Shown in pieces: positions 49,369 through 59,729 of a DNA stretch of 64,000 nt. Each line of letters starts with the position of its first letter. The stretch's first letter is position 1. Origin of the DNA: Paraburkholderia phenazinium. Lineage in GTDB: Bacteria > Pseudomonadota > Gammaproteobacteria > Burkholderiales > Burkholderiaceae. A model generated the notes under the pieces. The model saw only the letters and a list, made by a program, of their open reading frames with translations, made no database searches and was not told where the DNA came from. The position numbers and the translations under genes are program-made. The stretch is taken from positions 2,852,001 to 2,916,000 of the forward strand of contig NZ_FSRM01000001.1 in assembly GCF_900141745.1 (NCBI RefSeq), given 5' to 3'.

Positions 49369-51591
49369 TTAAGCGCTGAGGTATTCCTGCACCGCCGCGT
49401 AGCCACGGTCGTAGCCACCGCGTGCGCGTTGCGGCATCGCGTTGAAAATGCCGCCCTGCACGTGCACGCCGGCTGCCTTCAGCCGCTTGAGGGAATCGGC
49501 GATCTCGGCTTCGCTATGCACCCCTGAGCGAAGCACGAAGAACGTCGAGCCTGCATATCCGCCGATAATCGACGCGTCGGTCACCGCCAGCACCGGCGGC
49601 GTATCGATCAGGATCACGTCGTAACGCTTGGCAAGACCTTCGAGGTATTGCGGCAGGCGCGGCGACATCAGCAGTTCCGACGGATTCGGCGGACGATGGC
49701 CGCACGAGATGAAGCTGAGGCCTTCGATGTCGGTGGCGCGAATCGCTTCTTCCAGCGAGATCTGTCCGCTCAGCAGCTCGGACAGCCCGTTGACCTGCGC
49801 ACCGCCCACATAGCGCTCGAGCGCGCCACGCCGCATGTCGCCGTCGATCATCAGCACACGCTTGCCCGAATGCGCGAGCAGCACCGCGAGGTTGACGGTC
49901 AGAAAGCTCTTGCCGACTCCAGGCATCGGCCCGGTGAGCATGACGATGCGGTTGCGCGCATCCATCATCGTGAACTGCATGGAGGTGCGGAGGCTGCGCA
50001 GGCTTTCAATGCACACGTCCTTGGGCCGCGCATCGGCCAGTACCGAGCTGAGCCGGTTGCCGCCGCGCACGACGGAATGCTCCAGCACGGCCTGCTCCGC
50101 GGAGAGCGGCACGAGCCCGAAGATCGGCAGATGGAACATGCGCTCGACGCGCTCCGGATCGTCGATGCCCTTGAACATATTGCGGCGCAGGAACACGAAG
50201 CCGGTCCCGACGATCAGGCCGAGAATCACGGCCGCCGACAGGATCATCGCCTTCTTGGGCTTGACCGGCGTGCCCGGGCGCAATGCCAGATCGACGATAT
50301 GCACGTTGCCGCCCGTGCCGGCCCGCTGCACCGACAACTCCTGAATCCGGTTGAGCAACAGCACGTAGATGTCTTCAGCCACCTTGGCGTCGCGCTGCAA
50401 CTGCACGGCCTTCACTTCGGTGGCCGGAAGATTGCGGAAGCGATCGCTGTATTTGTCGCGCTGCGCTTCGAGGTCGGCCATCTGTTCGCGCGCAGCCTTG
50501 ATGAGCGGATGCTCGTCGCCATAGCGTTCCTCGAGCGAGGCGATCTGCAGGCGCTGGGCGGCGACCTGCTGTTCGTACTGGATACTGCCCTCCAGATAGA
50601 CCTTCGCCTCATCGCTCGCATTGATCGAGCCGGACTCGCGCTGATACGCGGTGAGAGCCGCTTCCGCGCGTTCGAGGTCGCTCTTCAGCCGCGGCTCCTC
50701 GCTCTTGAGGAATTCGAGCATCTTGGTCGCATCGGTTTGCTTCGCGGCGATGTGCTCGCGCAGATACGACTCGGCGAGTGCATTGGCAATGAACGCCGCA
50801 TGCGCCGGGTCCTTGTCTTCCAGCGAAATCTCGATCACGCCGGTCTGCTTGCCCTGCTCCTCGACCTTGATCGCCGACTGGAACCCGGTGATGGCATCGA
50901 GCTCATTGGCGCGCACCACCGTGAATTCAGTGCCTGGCCGCGCGACCAGCTTGTTGACGAGAATCGTCACGCCGCCGCCCTGCTCCGTCTGGCCCGTCTC
51001 GCCGCGCAGCAACAGCTTGCCGTTCGGGTCGCGCAGCTCGTACGACGTAGGGGACAGCACGGTCATCACCATCTTCTTGCCTTCGAGCGACGGGTCGACC
51101 TCGACCGAATCGACCTCGGCCTGTTCGCCGCCCCACGCGTAGTTGTCAAGACCCAGCCACGGACGGGCCGGCACACCAGGCGTGGCGAAGTGCGCCGCAA
51201 GACTGCCGAGAAACGGAAAGGTCCTCGGCGCGACCGAGAAGTCCAGTTTGCCGTCGCGAACCACCGGGCCGACCACGCCACGGCTCTGGATCATCGCGAT
51301 CTCGGCGTCGGTGGGCAGCGAGGTCTGGCCGCTCGAAATCATCGCGCCCGTCTGCGTCTGCGTGAGGGCCTGCGAGTTGTTGTCGGACTCCTCCACCCGC
51401 ACGTACGCGTCGGCCTTGTAGGTCGGCTTGGCAAGGAAGCAGTAGACGCCGGCCATTGCAACGATCGTCATCGCGATGGCAAGCAGCCACCAGATGTCGT
51501 CGAGAATCACCTGCAATAGTTGACCGAGGACGACGTCCTCTTCTTCGGTCTTGGCCGGCGGGGCCATATACGGATTCAGTTGAGTGCTCAC
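49369..51591 (-). CDS. bceF: BY-kinase / Wzz-type co-polymerase (BceF)
   Basis: A 740-residue bacterial tyrosine autokinase fused to a Wzz chain-length domain. Two membrane helices flank a periplasmic region of about 400 residues with coiled-coil character. The cytoplasmic kinase has Walker A GPMPGVGKSFLTVNLA, Walker A' VLMIDGDMRRG and Walker B VILIDTPPVLA. The C-terminal tail RGGYDRGYAAVQEYLSA has three tyrosines for autophosphorylation. It controls chain length and export with BceE and is dephosphorylated by BceD. In B. cepacia-complex strains BceF is required for cepacian production. Confidence 0.94.
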   Translation of the reverse strand: MSTQLNPYMAPPAKTEEEDVVLGQLLQVILDDIWWLLAIAMTIVAMAGVYCFLAKPTYKADAYVRVEESDNNSQALTQTQTGAMISSGQTSLPTDAEIAMIQSRGVVGPVVRDGKLDFSVAPRTFPFLGSLAAHFATPGVPARPWLGLDNYAWGGEQAEVDSVEVDPSLEGKKMVMTVLSPTSYELRDPNGKLLLRGETGQTEQGGGVTILVNKLVARPGTEFTVVRANELDAITGFQSAIKVEEQGKQTGVIEISLEDKDPAHAAFIANALAESYLREHIAAKQTDATKMLEFLKSEEPRLKSDLERAEAALTAYQRESGSINASDEAKVYLEGSIQYEQQVAAQRLQIASLEERYGDEHPLIKAAREQMADLEAQRDKYSDRFRNLPATEVKAVQLQRDAKVAEDIYVLLLNRIQELSVQRAGTGGNVHIVDLALRPGTPVKPKKAMILSAAVILGLIVGTGFVFLRRNMFKGIDDPERVERMFHLPIFGLVPLSAEQAVLEHSVVRGGNRLSSVLADARPKDVCIESLRSLRTSMQFTMMDARNRIVMLTGPMPGVGKSFLTVNLAVLLAHSGKRVLMIDGDMRRGALERYVGGAQVNGLSELLSGQISLEEAIRATDIEGLSFISCGHRPPNPSELLMSPRLPQYLEGLAKRYDVILIDTPPVLAVTDASIIGGYAGSTFFVLRSGVHSEAEIADSLKRLKAAGVHVQGGIFNAMPQRARGGYDRGYAAVQEYLSA

Positions 51592-51673
51592 AATTCCATC
51601 CCGGTTGGGTCGCCTCGGACCCTGCGCTGTGCACGGGTTCGCATCACGCAGGATCTTCGGCAGTTTCAGGCGA

Positions 51674-52852
51674 CTAGTTCGTCAGTTCCTTGATATAGAA
51701 CACCGACTGGATCGCCGGCAACACCTGCTGGATGACGCGGTTGAAAGTCGTCGAAGCCGCCGTGCCGACGTAGACCACATCCAGCGGCTGCAGCTGGAAC
51801 TTGGACGACAGCATGATGGCGTTGGGTTGGGTCATATCGAGGCGATAGACTTCCGGCGTGGTCGGATGGTCCTTCATGCCGCGCATCACGTAGATCTGGC
51901 GCGGGTTCGCGTCGGTGTCGAGAATCCCGGTGGCCTGGGTGAGCGCATCGGCAATCGTCAGGCGGCCTCGTAACATCGACACGGCCTGCGGCGCCTTGAC
52001 CTCGCCCATCACGAATACACGGCTATCCACGCGGTCCGGCACATTCACGATGTCGCCGGCCTGCAGCATCACGTTCTGCCGCACGTCGCCGCGGTCGAGC
52101 ACGCTATCGGCGTCGAGCACGTAGAGCTTGTTGTTGCGGGTCAGACGCACGCGCTGGATATCCGCAATCGAGGTGCTGCCGCCCGAGCGCGTAATCGCGT
52201 CGAGCAGCGTGAGCGGAACGTCGCTGATCGCGAGCGGCCCGGGCGTCTTCACTTCGCCGGTCACCTGGACCTTCTGGCTGCGGAACGACAGCACCCGCAC
52301 ATCCACCTGCGGATTGCGGATGTACGGCACCAGACGCACCGCCAGTTCGTTGCGGATGTCGCCCACCGTCTTGCCGGCCGCCTGCACGCGTCCGACGAAC
52401 GGGAAGTAGATCGTGCCGTCCGGCGCAACGGTCTGGCCGTACGGGTCGGCCTGGCCCGGCAACGCCGTCGTATACGGCTGCTGCACGGCGCCTGCGAGTG
52501 TCTGCGTGGTGTTGTCGCCGGTCGACAGCGTGCTGCCGCTCGGCGTCGTCAATTCAGGGTGATCCCACACCGTGATGCCCAGGATATCCTGCGGCGCCAC
52601 GTGGTAGACGTATTGAGACGGGTCGGTGTACCGGCTGGGCGGCAACGGGCGCTGCTGCGCCGCTGCCTGCTGCGCCTGGGTCTGGGCATCGACCAGATCG
52701 CCGTCGATCAGATGGACCTGATACGTCTGGGCCGGCTTGTTCGACGAATCCTCTTTCAGGCTCGAAGTGTCGAGGTAATTGCCAGGTGCGGTAGCGCAGG
52801 CCGACAGAAAAACCGTCAGCAAAAGAGCAACAGTAAAATTTCGATTCAGCAT
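51674..52852 (-). CDS. bceE: Wza-type outer-membrane polysaccharide exporter (BceE)
   Basis: A 392-residue lipoprotein of the Wza/OPX family that forms the outer-membrane export channel. The lipobox is FLSAC near residue 20. Poly-export signature segments are APQDILGITVWDHPELTTPS and GTIYFPFVGRVQAAGKTVGD, followed by SLBB-type repeats (QVTGEVKTPGPLAI, FVMGEVKAPQAVSM). The start at 52852 overlaps the bceD end by 7 bp; an ATG at 52867 would add five residues. Confidence 0.93.
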   Translation of the reverse strand: MLNRNFTVALLLTVFLSACATAPGNYLDTSSLKEDSSNKPAQTYQVHLIDGDLVDAQTQAQQAAAQQRPLPPSRYTDPSQYVYHVAPQDILGITVWDHPELTTPSGSTLSTGDNTTQTLAGAVQQPYTTALPGQADPYGQTVAPDGTIYFPFVGRVQAAGKTVGDIRNELAVRLVPYIRNPQVDVRVLSFRSQKVQVTGEVKTPGPLAISDVPLTLLDAITRSGGSTSIADIQRVRLTRNNKLYVLDADSVLDRGDVRQNVMLQAGDIVNVPDRVDSRVFVMGEVKAPQAVSMLRGRLTIADALTQATGILDTDANPRQIYVMRGMKDHPTTPEVYRLDMTQPNAIMLSSKFQLQPLDVVYVGTAASTTFNRVIQQVLPAIQSVFYIKELTN

Positions 52853-53301
52853 ATTTTGTTTAGCCATCCCATGACCAACTGTTCGATGAGCACGAGGCTC
52901 GCGCGATATTCGTTTTCCGCCCTGCCATAGGGGTCGACGACGTCGGCTTCCGTGCCGAGCGGAAAGACCTTGCCGCGCGCATCCGGCTCGAGTTTCTCGA
53001 CGTCCTTGACCTGACGGTGTTCGGTGACGAGGATCAGGTCCGCGTCGCGCACGATCTGGCGGTCGATGCGCCGCGACTGATGCATGCCCGGCGTCACGCC
53101 GCGCTCGGCGAGCAGGCGCCGCATCATCGGGTCCATGCCCCAGCCGTCGACCGCGCGAATGCCCGCCGAATGAAAGCGGATTGCCCGCCGTGCCTGCCCT
53201 TCGGCCTCCACGGCGCTGCGTTGCCGCGCCCTGAAAAGCCATTCGGCCGCAGGCGAGCGGCAGACGTTGGCATGACAGACAATCAATACGTTGGCTAACA
53301 T
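52846..53301 (-). CDS. bceD: low-molecular-weight protein tyrosine phosphatase (BceD)
   Basis: A 151-residue low-molecular-weight tyrosine phosphatase. The P-loop is VCHANVCRSPAAEW near the N-terminus (C-x5-R), and the acid loop is DVVDPYGRAENEY with the catalytic Asp. It removes phosphate from the tyrosine tail of BceF. AAGGAG lies upstream of the ATG at 53301. It is 22 bp after bceC and overlaps bceE. Confidence 0.94.
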   Translation of the reverse strand: MLANVLIVCHANVCRSPAAEWLFRARQRSAVEAEGQARRAIRFHSAGIRAVDGWGMDPMMRRLLAERGVTPGMHQSRRIDRQIVRDADLILVTEHRQVKDVEKLEPDARGKVFPLGTEADVVDPYGRAENEYRASLVLIEQLVMGWLNKIC

Positions 53302-53323
53302 AGGCGGACTCCTTCGCTGGAGG

Positions 53324-54781
53324 TCACTGCGTGGCGGCGGCACCGGCGGACCGGGCTGCGCGATTGTCGTGATGCGGATGATTCAGGCCGTGTGCAGCCG
53401 GCGTGTGCCCGGCGCCCTGCGCGTGCTGGCGGCCAATCGCGTGATACTCGACGCCGAGTTCCTGCATCGCCTCCGGCTCGTACAGGTTGCGGCCGTCGAA
53501 AATCAGCGGTGTTTTCAGGTGCTGTTTGAGACTGCCGAAATCAGGACTCTTGAAGACCTTCCATTCCGTCAGGATCACGAGCGCATCGGCGCCGCGCGCC
53601 ACGTCCATCTCTTCGCTTTCGAAGGTAAGCCGCGCGTGTTGTTGCGGGACATGCTGCAGATCGAGCGCGAACACGCGCTTCGCTTCGTCTACCGCGACGG
53701 GGTCGTAGGCTTTGACGCGGGCCCCGCGTTTGAGCAGTTCGGCGATCAGCGGACGGCTCGGTGCTTCGCGCATGTCGTCGGTATTGGGTTTGAACGCGAG
53801 ACCCCATACGCCAAACGTGCGGCCCGACAGATCGTCGCCCAGGCGCGCCACGATCTTGTGCGCGAGAATCTTCTTCTGCGTTTCGTTGACCGCTTCCACG
53901 GCTTCCAGAATGCGCAGGCCCTGGTCATGCTCGATCGAGGTCTTGATGAGCGCCTGCACGTCCTTCGGGAAGCACGAGCCGCCATAGCCGCAACCGGCAT
54001 ACAGGAAGTCGTAGCCGATACGCGGGTCTGAACCGATGCCGCGGCGCACGGCTTCGATATCCGCGCCCACGCGGTCGGCCAGGTTCGCCAGTTCGTTCAT
54101 GAACGAGATGCGCGTGGCCAGCATGGCGTTGGCGGCGTACTTGGTGAACTCGGCCGAGCGCACGTCCATGTACAGCGTGCGTTCGCGGTTGCGGTTGAAC
54201 GGCGCATAGAGGCGCTTCATCAGCTCGCGGGCCTTTTCGCCCGGCACGTCTTCGTCGCAGCCGAGCACGATGCGGTCGGGGCGCGTGAAGTCTTCGACGG
54301 CGGCGCCCTCTTTCAGGAACTCCGGGTTCGATACCACCGAGAACATGTGGTGCGCGCCGCGTGCCGCCAGTTCTTCGGCGATCACATTGCGTACCCGCAC
54401 GGCGGTGCCGACCGGCACGGTCGACTTGTCGACGATCACCTTGAAGCCGGTCATGTGGCGGCCGATATTGCGCGCTGCCGCCAGCACGTATTGCAGATCG
54501 GCCGAGCCGTCTTCGTCGGAGGGCGTGCCCACCGCGATGAACTGGATGTCGCCGTGCGCCACCGCTGCGGCGATGTCGGTCGAGAACGTCAGGCGCCCGG
54601 CCTTGCGGTTGCGCGCGATGATCTCCTGCAGGCCCGGCTCGTGGATCGGTACGCCGCCATTGTTCAGCACGTCGATCTTGCGCTGGTCGAGGTCGAGACA
54701 GAACACGTCGTTGCCGATGTCGGCAAGACACGCGCCCGTCACGAGACCCACATAGCCGCTACCAATGATCGTCACGTTCAT
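53324..54781 (-). CDS. bceC: UDP-glucose 6-dehydrogenase (BceC)
   Basis: A 485-residue enzyme oxidising UDP-glucose to UDP-glucuronate with two NAD+. The NAD-binding loop is [20 protein letters not shown], and the catalytic cysteine lies in [15 protein letters not shown]. The C-terminal UDP-binding domain has [18 protein letters not shown] His/Ala-rich tail of about 35 residues extends past the usual end. It supplies glucuronic acid for the repeat unit. It is 91 bp after bceB. Confidence 0.95.
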   Translation of the reverse strand: MNVTIIGSGYVGLVTGACLADIGNDVFCLDLDQRKIDVLNNGGVPIHEPGLQEIIARNRKAGRLTFSTDIAAAVAHGDIQFIAVGTPSDEDGSADLQYVLAAARNIGRHMTGFKVIVDKSTVPVGTAVRVRNVIAEELAARGAHHMFSVVSNPEFLKEGAAVEDFTRPDRIVLGCDEDVPGEKARELMKRLYAPFNRNRERTLYMDVRSAEFTKYAANAMLATRISFMNELANLADRVGADIEAVRRGIGSDPRIGYDFLYAGCGYGGSCFPKDVQALIKTSIEHDQGLRILEAVEAVNETQKKILAHKIVARLGDDLSGRTFGVWGLAFKPNTDDMREAPSRPLIAELLKRGARVKAYDPVAVDEAKRVFALDLQHVPQQHARLTFESEEMDVARGADALVILTEWKVFKSPDFGSLKQHLKTPLIFDGRNLYEPEAMQELGVEYHAIGRQHAQGAGHTPAAHGLNHPHHDNRAARSAGAAATQ

Positions 54782-54872
54782 GAATTACACCTCGGAGATA
54801 TGAATGGTTCTGAAACCGGGCTCAGGCTTCTGCCTGCGCCCGCATGTGTCCGGTCCGCGCCAGGTACGTCTC

Positions 54873-56270
54873 TCAGTACGCGTTGCTGCCCACAAAACCC
54901 TTCCACAGCGTCAGCACGACGATCTTGATGTCGAGCCAGAAGGTCCAGTTCTGCATGTAGTACAGGTCGAGCTTCACGCGGCCCATCATCTTTTCGATGC
55001 GGTCGGTTTCGCCCCGGTAGCCGTTGATCTGCGCCCATCCGGTGATGCCTGGCTTGATGCGATAGCGGTGCATGTAGCCCTTCACCAGATCCTTGTAGAT
55101 GTCGTCGTGTTCGAGCGCATGCGGGCGCGGTCCCACCACCGACATCTCGCCGCGCAGCACGTTGATGAACTGCGGCAGCTCGTCGAGGCTCGTGCGGCGC
55201 AGGAACGCCCCCACCGCCGTGATGCGCGGATCGCGCCGGGTCGCCTGGGTAATCTTGCCGGCTGTTTCGGCGTGCACTTTCATCGAGCGGAACTTGTAGA
55301 TCTCGAACTGGTTGCCGTCGATGCCCTTGCGCTTCTGGCGAAAGAACACCGGACCCGGCGACGACAGCTTCACCATCACCGCGATAACCAGCATTAGCGG
55401 CGCCAGCGCGGTGAGCGCGCCGAACGCGAACAGCCGGTCGAACACGCGCTTGGGCAGCACCCGCAGATCGGTGATCGGCGAGGCCGCGAGGTTGATCGCC
55501 GGCACGCCGAGCAGATCGACCATCGGCTGGCTGAACAGCGTCAGGCTGCGCACGTCCGGAATGAAGCGGATGTTCACGAAGTCGTTGCGCAACTCCATCA
55601 CGAAGCGGTGAATCGTCTTCTCCTTCGAGATCGGCAAGGCGAGCCACAGTTCCTTGATGGCGCGGCCGCGCACCAGCTGGATCATCGTGGCGAACTCGCG
55701 CTCCACCGGCACGCCTTCGATCGCCTGCACCGTGTCCGGATCCTGATACGGATCGATCGTGGCGTCCTCGTCATAGACCACCACGGGGCTAAAGCCCGCC
55801 TCCGGGCGAATGCGCATCTGCTCGATCAAAAACTTGCCGTAGGGCGCGCCGCCGACGATCGCCACAGCCTTGTGATTGAAGCCCTCGCGACGCAGCCCCT
55901 TCAGAATCGTGTAGACGAGCGCCTTGGTGACGATCAGCAGCACGATCGTGGCGACGGCCCAATACGCGAGCCACAGGCGCGACAGCAGGTCCGAGCGGTG
56001 CAGGCTGAAGCTGATCAGCACGCCGGTGATTTCCACCATCACCCAGCCGCCGCAGACGCGAAACAGCAGGTCCATCAGCGGCTTGCCGCGCCACGACTGG
56101 TAGATGCCCAGCGCGGGAAAGAACACCACGACGAGCAGGCAGTCGAACGCCAGCGAAACGCTCTGCATGTCGTCCAGCCACAGCCATTTGCCGTTGTGTA
56201 GCGCTGCCGCGAGCACGGCGCCGAGCGCGACCATGGCGATGTCGATGATTCTCGATAGGACGCTCAGCAT
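54873..56270 (-). CDS. bceB: undecaprenyl-phosphate glucose-phosphotransferase (BceB)
   Basis: A 465-residue priming glycosyltransferase of the WcaJ type. Four to five membrane helices at the N-terminus are followed by a CoA-binding-like domain and a C-terminal bacterial sugar-transferase domain ([50 protein letters not shown]). It starts repeat assembly by moving glucose 1-phosphate to undecaprenyl phosphate. ATG at 56270 with GAGGTG upstream is preferred over GTG at 56279. It heads the long minus-strand operon. Confidence 0.94.
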   Translation of the reverse strand: MLSVLSRIIDIAMVALGAVLAAALHNGKWLWLDDMQSVSLAFDCLLVVVFFPALGIYQSWRGKPLMDLLFRVCGGWVMVEITGVLISFSLHRSDLLSRLWLAYWAVATIVLLIVTKALVYTILKGLRREGFNHKAVAIVGGAPYGKFLIEQMRIRPEAGFSPVVVYDEDATIDPYQDPDTVQAIEGVPVEREFATMIQLVRGRAIKELWLALPISKEKTIHRFVMELRNDFVNIRFIPDVRSLTLFSQPMVDLLGVPAINLAASPITDLRVLPKRVFDRLFAFGALTALAPLMLVIAVMVKLSSPGPVFFRQKRKGIDGNQFEIYKFRSMKVHAETAGKITQATRRDPRITAVGAFLRRTSLDELPQFINVLRGEMSVVGPRPHALEHDDIYKDLVKGYMHRYRIKPGITGWAQINGYRGETDRIEKMMGRVKLDLYYMQNWTFWLDIKIVVLTLWKGFVGSNAY

Positions 56271-56279
56271 GCGCGGCAC

Positions 56280-56812
56280 CTCAGTTGGTCAGTCAAGTTC
56301 CGTCCGTCAGATAAGCGGGCATGCACACCGCGCTTTACAAGCCAATTCAAAAGAGACCTAAGTCAGAATGAGTGAATACCCGTACAGGACTAGATAAGGG
56401 GGCATTAAAAATCGCACTGCAAGATCGTAAAAAATCTCAAATTGTATCGGTCAGAAATGCAATATTTTTTCTGCATTATTTAGGTAATTTTTTCTGATTA
56501 GGAGCCTGTTTGGCGCCTCGGCGGGGGCACTTCTAGTGTTTATCGGACAGTTTTCGGCAAAGTTTGCACGTCATGACACCTGTCTGTGCTGCCCCTTTTT
56601 TAGGCAGCCAGGCCGCCGAAAAAATCCAGAGCGTTTCTTTGCGAATATTTTTTTGATTTTTTGCTGCGCCGCAATAAACCATCCATTATTTCGAGATTTT
56701 TTGCGGGTTCTTTTGATTAGTTTTTTGGAACTTCGATTTATCAAGCTTTTATTGGCTATTTACGCCGTGATACAAATCGACGTACTCACCCAGCCCCGAG
56801 GAGCACATCACC
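56280..56812. promoter_or_regulatory. AT-rich divergent bceA/bceB control region
   Basis: A 533-bp gap between the divergent bceB and bceA genes. From about 56380 to 56760 it is strongly AT-rich, with many T and A runs, in sharp contrast to the flanking genes. It must hold the main promoters of the cluster. GAGGAG lies just upstream of the bceA start. A loose inverted repeat, AATGCA / TGCATT, spans about 56456-56476. The composition would suit binding by an H-NS-like silencer, which is inference. Confidence 0.6.
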
Positions 56813-58333
56813 ATGACAGCAACGGTCACGGCATCCGTCGGCGACAGCCGGCAAGGCGCCGCCCCATCCCTGAAGGTCAAGCTGAAGGTTCATCCCGTCA
56901 TCCTGGCGGGCGGCTCCGGCACCCGCCTGTGGCCCATGTCGCGTGAGCAGTATCCGAAGCAGCTGATCGGCTTGCTGGGCGACGACTCGCTGCTGCAATC
57001 GACCACCAGGCGCCTCGACGCGCTCGATGCCGGGCATCCGCTCGCCGATCAGTTGATCGTGGTCGCCAATGAAGAACACCGCTTCACCACCGCCGAGCAG
57101 CTGCGCGTGAGCGGCAAGGCAAGCCGGCTGATTCTCGAGCCGGCCGGCCGCGACACCGCGCCGGCGCTAACGGTAGCCGCCCTGTCGATCGCTTCGCAGG
57201 ACGACGACGGCATCATGGTGGTCATGCCCGCCGACCACGCGGTCACCGATGTCGAAGCGTTTCACGCGGCAGTCGCCGCCGGCGTGCAGCACGCCTACGA
57301 AGGCCACATCGTGACGATGGGCATCGTGCCGACACATGCGGAAACCGGCTATGGCTATATCCGTCTGGGCGCACCGCTCGAGCGTGACGGCGCACTCGAT
57401 GCGCACCGTCTCGACCGCTTCGTCGAAAAGCCGCATCTCGAACTCGCGCAGCGCTACGTCGAATCCAAAGAGTACTGGTGGAATAGCGGCATCTTCATCA
57501 TGCGCGCCTCGACCTGGCTTGCGGCGATCAAACATTTTCAACCGGGCATTTATGAAGCCTGTGACGCGGCCTTTGCGGGCGGCAAGGCGGACGGCGACTT
57601 CTTCCGGCTGCAGCGCGAAGCGTTCAGCGCGTCGCCGTCGAATTCGATCGACTATGCGGTGATGGAACAGCTTGGCGGCGATCCGTCGGTTGCGACCGGC
57701 GTGGTTTTGCCGTTGCAGGCCGGCTGGTCGGATGTGGGTTCATGGGATGCGATCTGGCAGATCCTGCCGAAGGACGAAACCGGCAATGTGGGACGCGGCG
57801 AGGTGATGTTCGAAGGCTCGACGTCGACCTTCGCACACTCCGAAGGACGCCTGATTGCCTGCGTCGGCACGCAGAACCTCGTGGTTGTCGAGACCGCCGA
57901 CGCCGTACTGGTCGCCGATAAATCGCGCGTGCAGGACGTGAAGAAGATTGTCGGCCGGATTCGCGCCGAGGGTGGCGCGGTGGCCGCGAATCACCGCAAG
58001 GTGCACCGTCCGTGGGGGCACTACGATTCCGTGGACAGCGGCGAGCGCTTCCAGGTGAAGCGCATTGTCGTGAATCCGGGCGCACGTCTGTCGCTGCAAA
58101 TGCATCATCACCGCGCAGAACACTGGATCGTCGTGCGCGGCACAGCTCTCGTCACCCGTGGTGAAGAGCGCTTTATCGTCTCCGAAAACGAATCAGCTTA
58201 TATTCCGCTTGGGACGACTCACCGCCTCGAGAATCCCGGCAAGATGCCGCTGGAAATGATCGAGGTGCAGTCCGGCTCCTATCTCGGCGAAGACGACATC
58301 GTGCGCTTCGACGACACTTACGGACGCCAGTAA
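56813..58333 (+). CDS. bceA: mannose-1-phosphate guanylyltransferase / mannose-6-phosphate isomerase (BceA)
   Basis: A 506-residue bifunctional enzyme making GDP-mannose. The N-terminal nucleotidyltransferase has VILAGGSGTRLWPMSREQYP and PKQLIG, with FVEKPHLELAQRYV. The C-terminal type II cupin isomerase domain has HRPWGHYDSVDSGERFQVKR and SLQMHHHRAEHWIVVRG with metal-binding histidines. It feeds the GDP-mannose dehydratase and mannosyl transfer. It stands alone on the plus strand, divergent from bceB. Confidence 0.95.
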   Translation: MTATVTASVGDSRQGAAPSLKVKLKVHPVILAGGSGTRLWPMSREQYPKQLIGLLGDDSLLQSTTRRLDALDAGHPLADQLIVVANEEHRFTTAEQLRVSGKASRLILEPAGRDTAPALTVAALSIASQDDDGIMVVMPADHAVTDVEAFHAAVAAGVQHAYEGHIVTMGIVPTHAETGYGYIRLGAPLERDGALDAHRLDRFVEKPHLELAQRYVESKEYWWNSGIFIMRASTWLAAIKHFQPGIYEACDAAFAGGKADGDFFRLQREAFSASPSNSIDYAVMEQLGGDPSVATGVVLPLQAGWSDVGSWDAIWQILPKDETGNVGRGEVMFEGSTSTFAHSEGRLIACVGTQNLVVVETADAVLVADKSRVQDVKKIVGRIRAEGGAVAANHRKVHRPWGHYDSVDSGERFQVKRIVVNPGARLSLQMHHHRAEHWIVVRGTALVTRGEERFIVSENESAYIPLGTTHRLENPGKMPLEMIEVQSGSYLGEDDIVRFDDTYGRQ

Positions 58334-58409
58334 CCTTGACGGCGAATCACCAGCTATTGATGCGGATCCTGCGGCGGTTGCTCCTACCGGCCGCGGGCTG
58401 CTCTTTGGC

Positions 58410-59729
58410 TCACCCTGCGTGGGAGATGAGCTCTGAGGACATCGGGAATCGCTCGGACGTGCTGTTGTCGGCCGGCGTTTCGCTAGGGTAGCGGCGCAGC
58501 GGTGCGCGCAGTGCGCTGATCGGGCCATGCAAGGGACCGTGCAGCTGGCCATTGATAGGGCCGCTGCTTACTGGACCACCAAGCGAACCGCTTACCGGCC
58601 CACCCAAAGAACCGCTCAGATGGTGGCCCTGCGCGTGGATGCCCGGTTGGCCATTCGCCTGGCTGCTAGCCTGACCGTTCATCGCACCACTCGTGTGCCC
58701 TGCCTGCCCGCCTGCTTGCGCTGCTGGCAGCGCGTCAGCGCGCAGCCCCGGCGAACTGACAGTGGGCACATTGGGCATCGTACGGGTGGCCGGCAAGGGA
58801 CGCGAATAACCTGCCGCAGTTGCGACGCTTCCCGCACCTGCGGCAGCGGCCGACGACGCCGCACCTGCCACGTTCGCGACGGTTGCGACATTCGCCGCAG
58901 CGCCCACCGTGCGGTACTGCCGGTCGATCCATTGACGCGCCCACTCCAGCGCATACTCCTGCGCGCTATCGGGGTCGGCAAAGCGCGGGCCGACCAGACC
59001 GGAGCGCTCGACGCGGCGGCCGTCCAGCTCGATCTCCGCCCACGCGCGATACATGGCGCTCGGCACGCGTTCAGCCGCGACGTAGATCACGTAGCCGCGC
59101 CGGTCGACGACCTGCATGCCGCGCGCCGCAAGGCTCATCGGCAACGGACGTTGCGGAGCGTCCAGCGGATGGTCGCAGCGGCGCGGTACGGCGCCCAGTT
59201 CCGCTGCCCGGCTTACGGCCGGCTCGGTGCGCACGCCGACATCCGGCGGCACCGTGCCGGACAGCTGGCGCGTCATGTCGGCGAGCGGATCGAGCGAGGG
59301 CCAGCCGCGCGTCGCATTGGCAGGCGTCTGCCACGACTCGGGGCTTTTCCACGACACGCCGCGCAGACTGTCGTCGCGCACGCTCACGGTTTCCAGTTGC
59401 GGCACGGGGTTCGCTGCAGCAGCCGGCGGCGATGCTTGCGGGACATACACGAAAGTGCGCCCGGTCTGCGACAGCAGCCGGACCATTTCGGCGAGCGTGC
59501 CGTTTACCTGCCATTCCTCAAAACGGCGACGGCAAGTCGGACCCGACGGATAGCGGCCTGGCAGTTTCGACCAGGGCTCACCGGTTGTCAGAATCCAGAG
59601 GACTGCATTTGCCACGATGCGTGGTTCGGCGCGCGGCCGGCCGCGTCGGTTGAGACGGACCGCCGGCTCATCGGAAACGAGCGCTGCGAGCTGCGCCCAT
59701 TCGTCATTGCTTAGCTCATCGAAAAACAT
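58410..59729 (-). CDS. IS5-type transposase-domain protein with low-complexity tail
   Basis: A 439-residue protein. Residues 1-90 match the DUF4096-like N-terminal domain of IS4/IS5-family transposases (FFDELSNDEWAQLAALVSDE, ANAVLWILTTGEPWSKLPGR, YPSGPTCRRRFEEW). No DDE catalytic domain follows. A compact domain around residues 205-280 contains RRGYVIYVAAERVPSAMYRAW and QEYALEWARQWIDRQYR. The last 150 residues are Ala/Gly/Gln/Pro-rich with short repeats (SGSLGGPV twice). GGAG precedes the ATG at 59729. No terminal inverted repeats are seen. It looks like a co-opted DNA-binding domain, perhaps a regulator next to bceA. Confidence 0.75.
   Translation of the reverse strand: MFFDELSNDEWAQLAALVSDEPAVRLNRRGRPRAEPRIVANAVLWILTTGEPWSKLPGRYPSGPTCRRRFEEWQVNGTLAEMVRLLSQTGRTFVYVPQASPPAAAANPVPQLETVSVRDDSLRGVSWKSPESWQTPANATRGWPSLDPLADMTRQLSGTVPPDVGVRTEPAVSRAAELGAVPRRCDHPLDAPQRPLPMSLAARGMQVVDRRGYVIYVAAERVPSAMYRAWAEIELDGRRVERSGLVGPRFADPDSAQEYALEWARQWIDRQYRTVGAAANVATVANVAGAASSAAAAGAGSVATAAGYSRPLPATRTMPNVPTVSSPGLRADALPAAQAGGQAGHTSGAMNGQASSQANGQPGIHAQGHHLSGSLGGPVSGSLGGPVSSGPINGQLHGPLHGPISALRAPLRRYPSETPADNSTSERFPMSSELISHAG

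Noticed and set aside
49648..51519. A 623-codon plus-strand open frame
   Set aside because: Antisense to bceF, which has intact Walker motifs and a tyrosine tail. The shadow protein is Arg/His-rich with no recognisable domain.
56536..56946. A 136-codon plus-strand frame before bceA
   Set aside because: It overlaps the bceA start in another frame and its left part is AT-rich intergenic DNA with an unlikely composition.
58410..59729. An intact insertion sequence
   Set aside because: The gene has no DDE domain, no terminal inverted repeats and no target duplication, so it is not called a mobile element.
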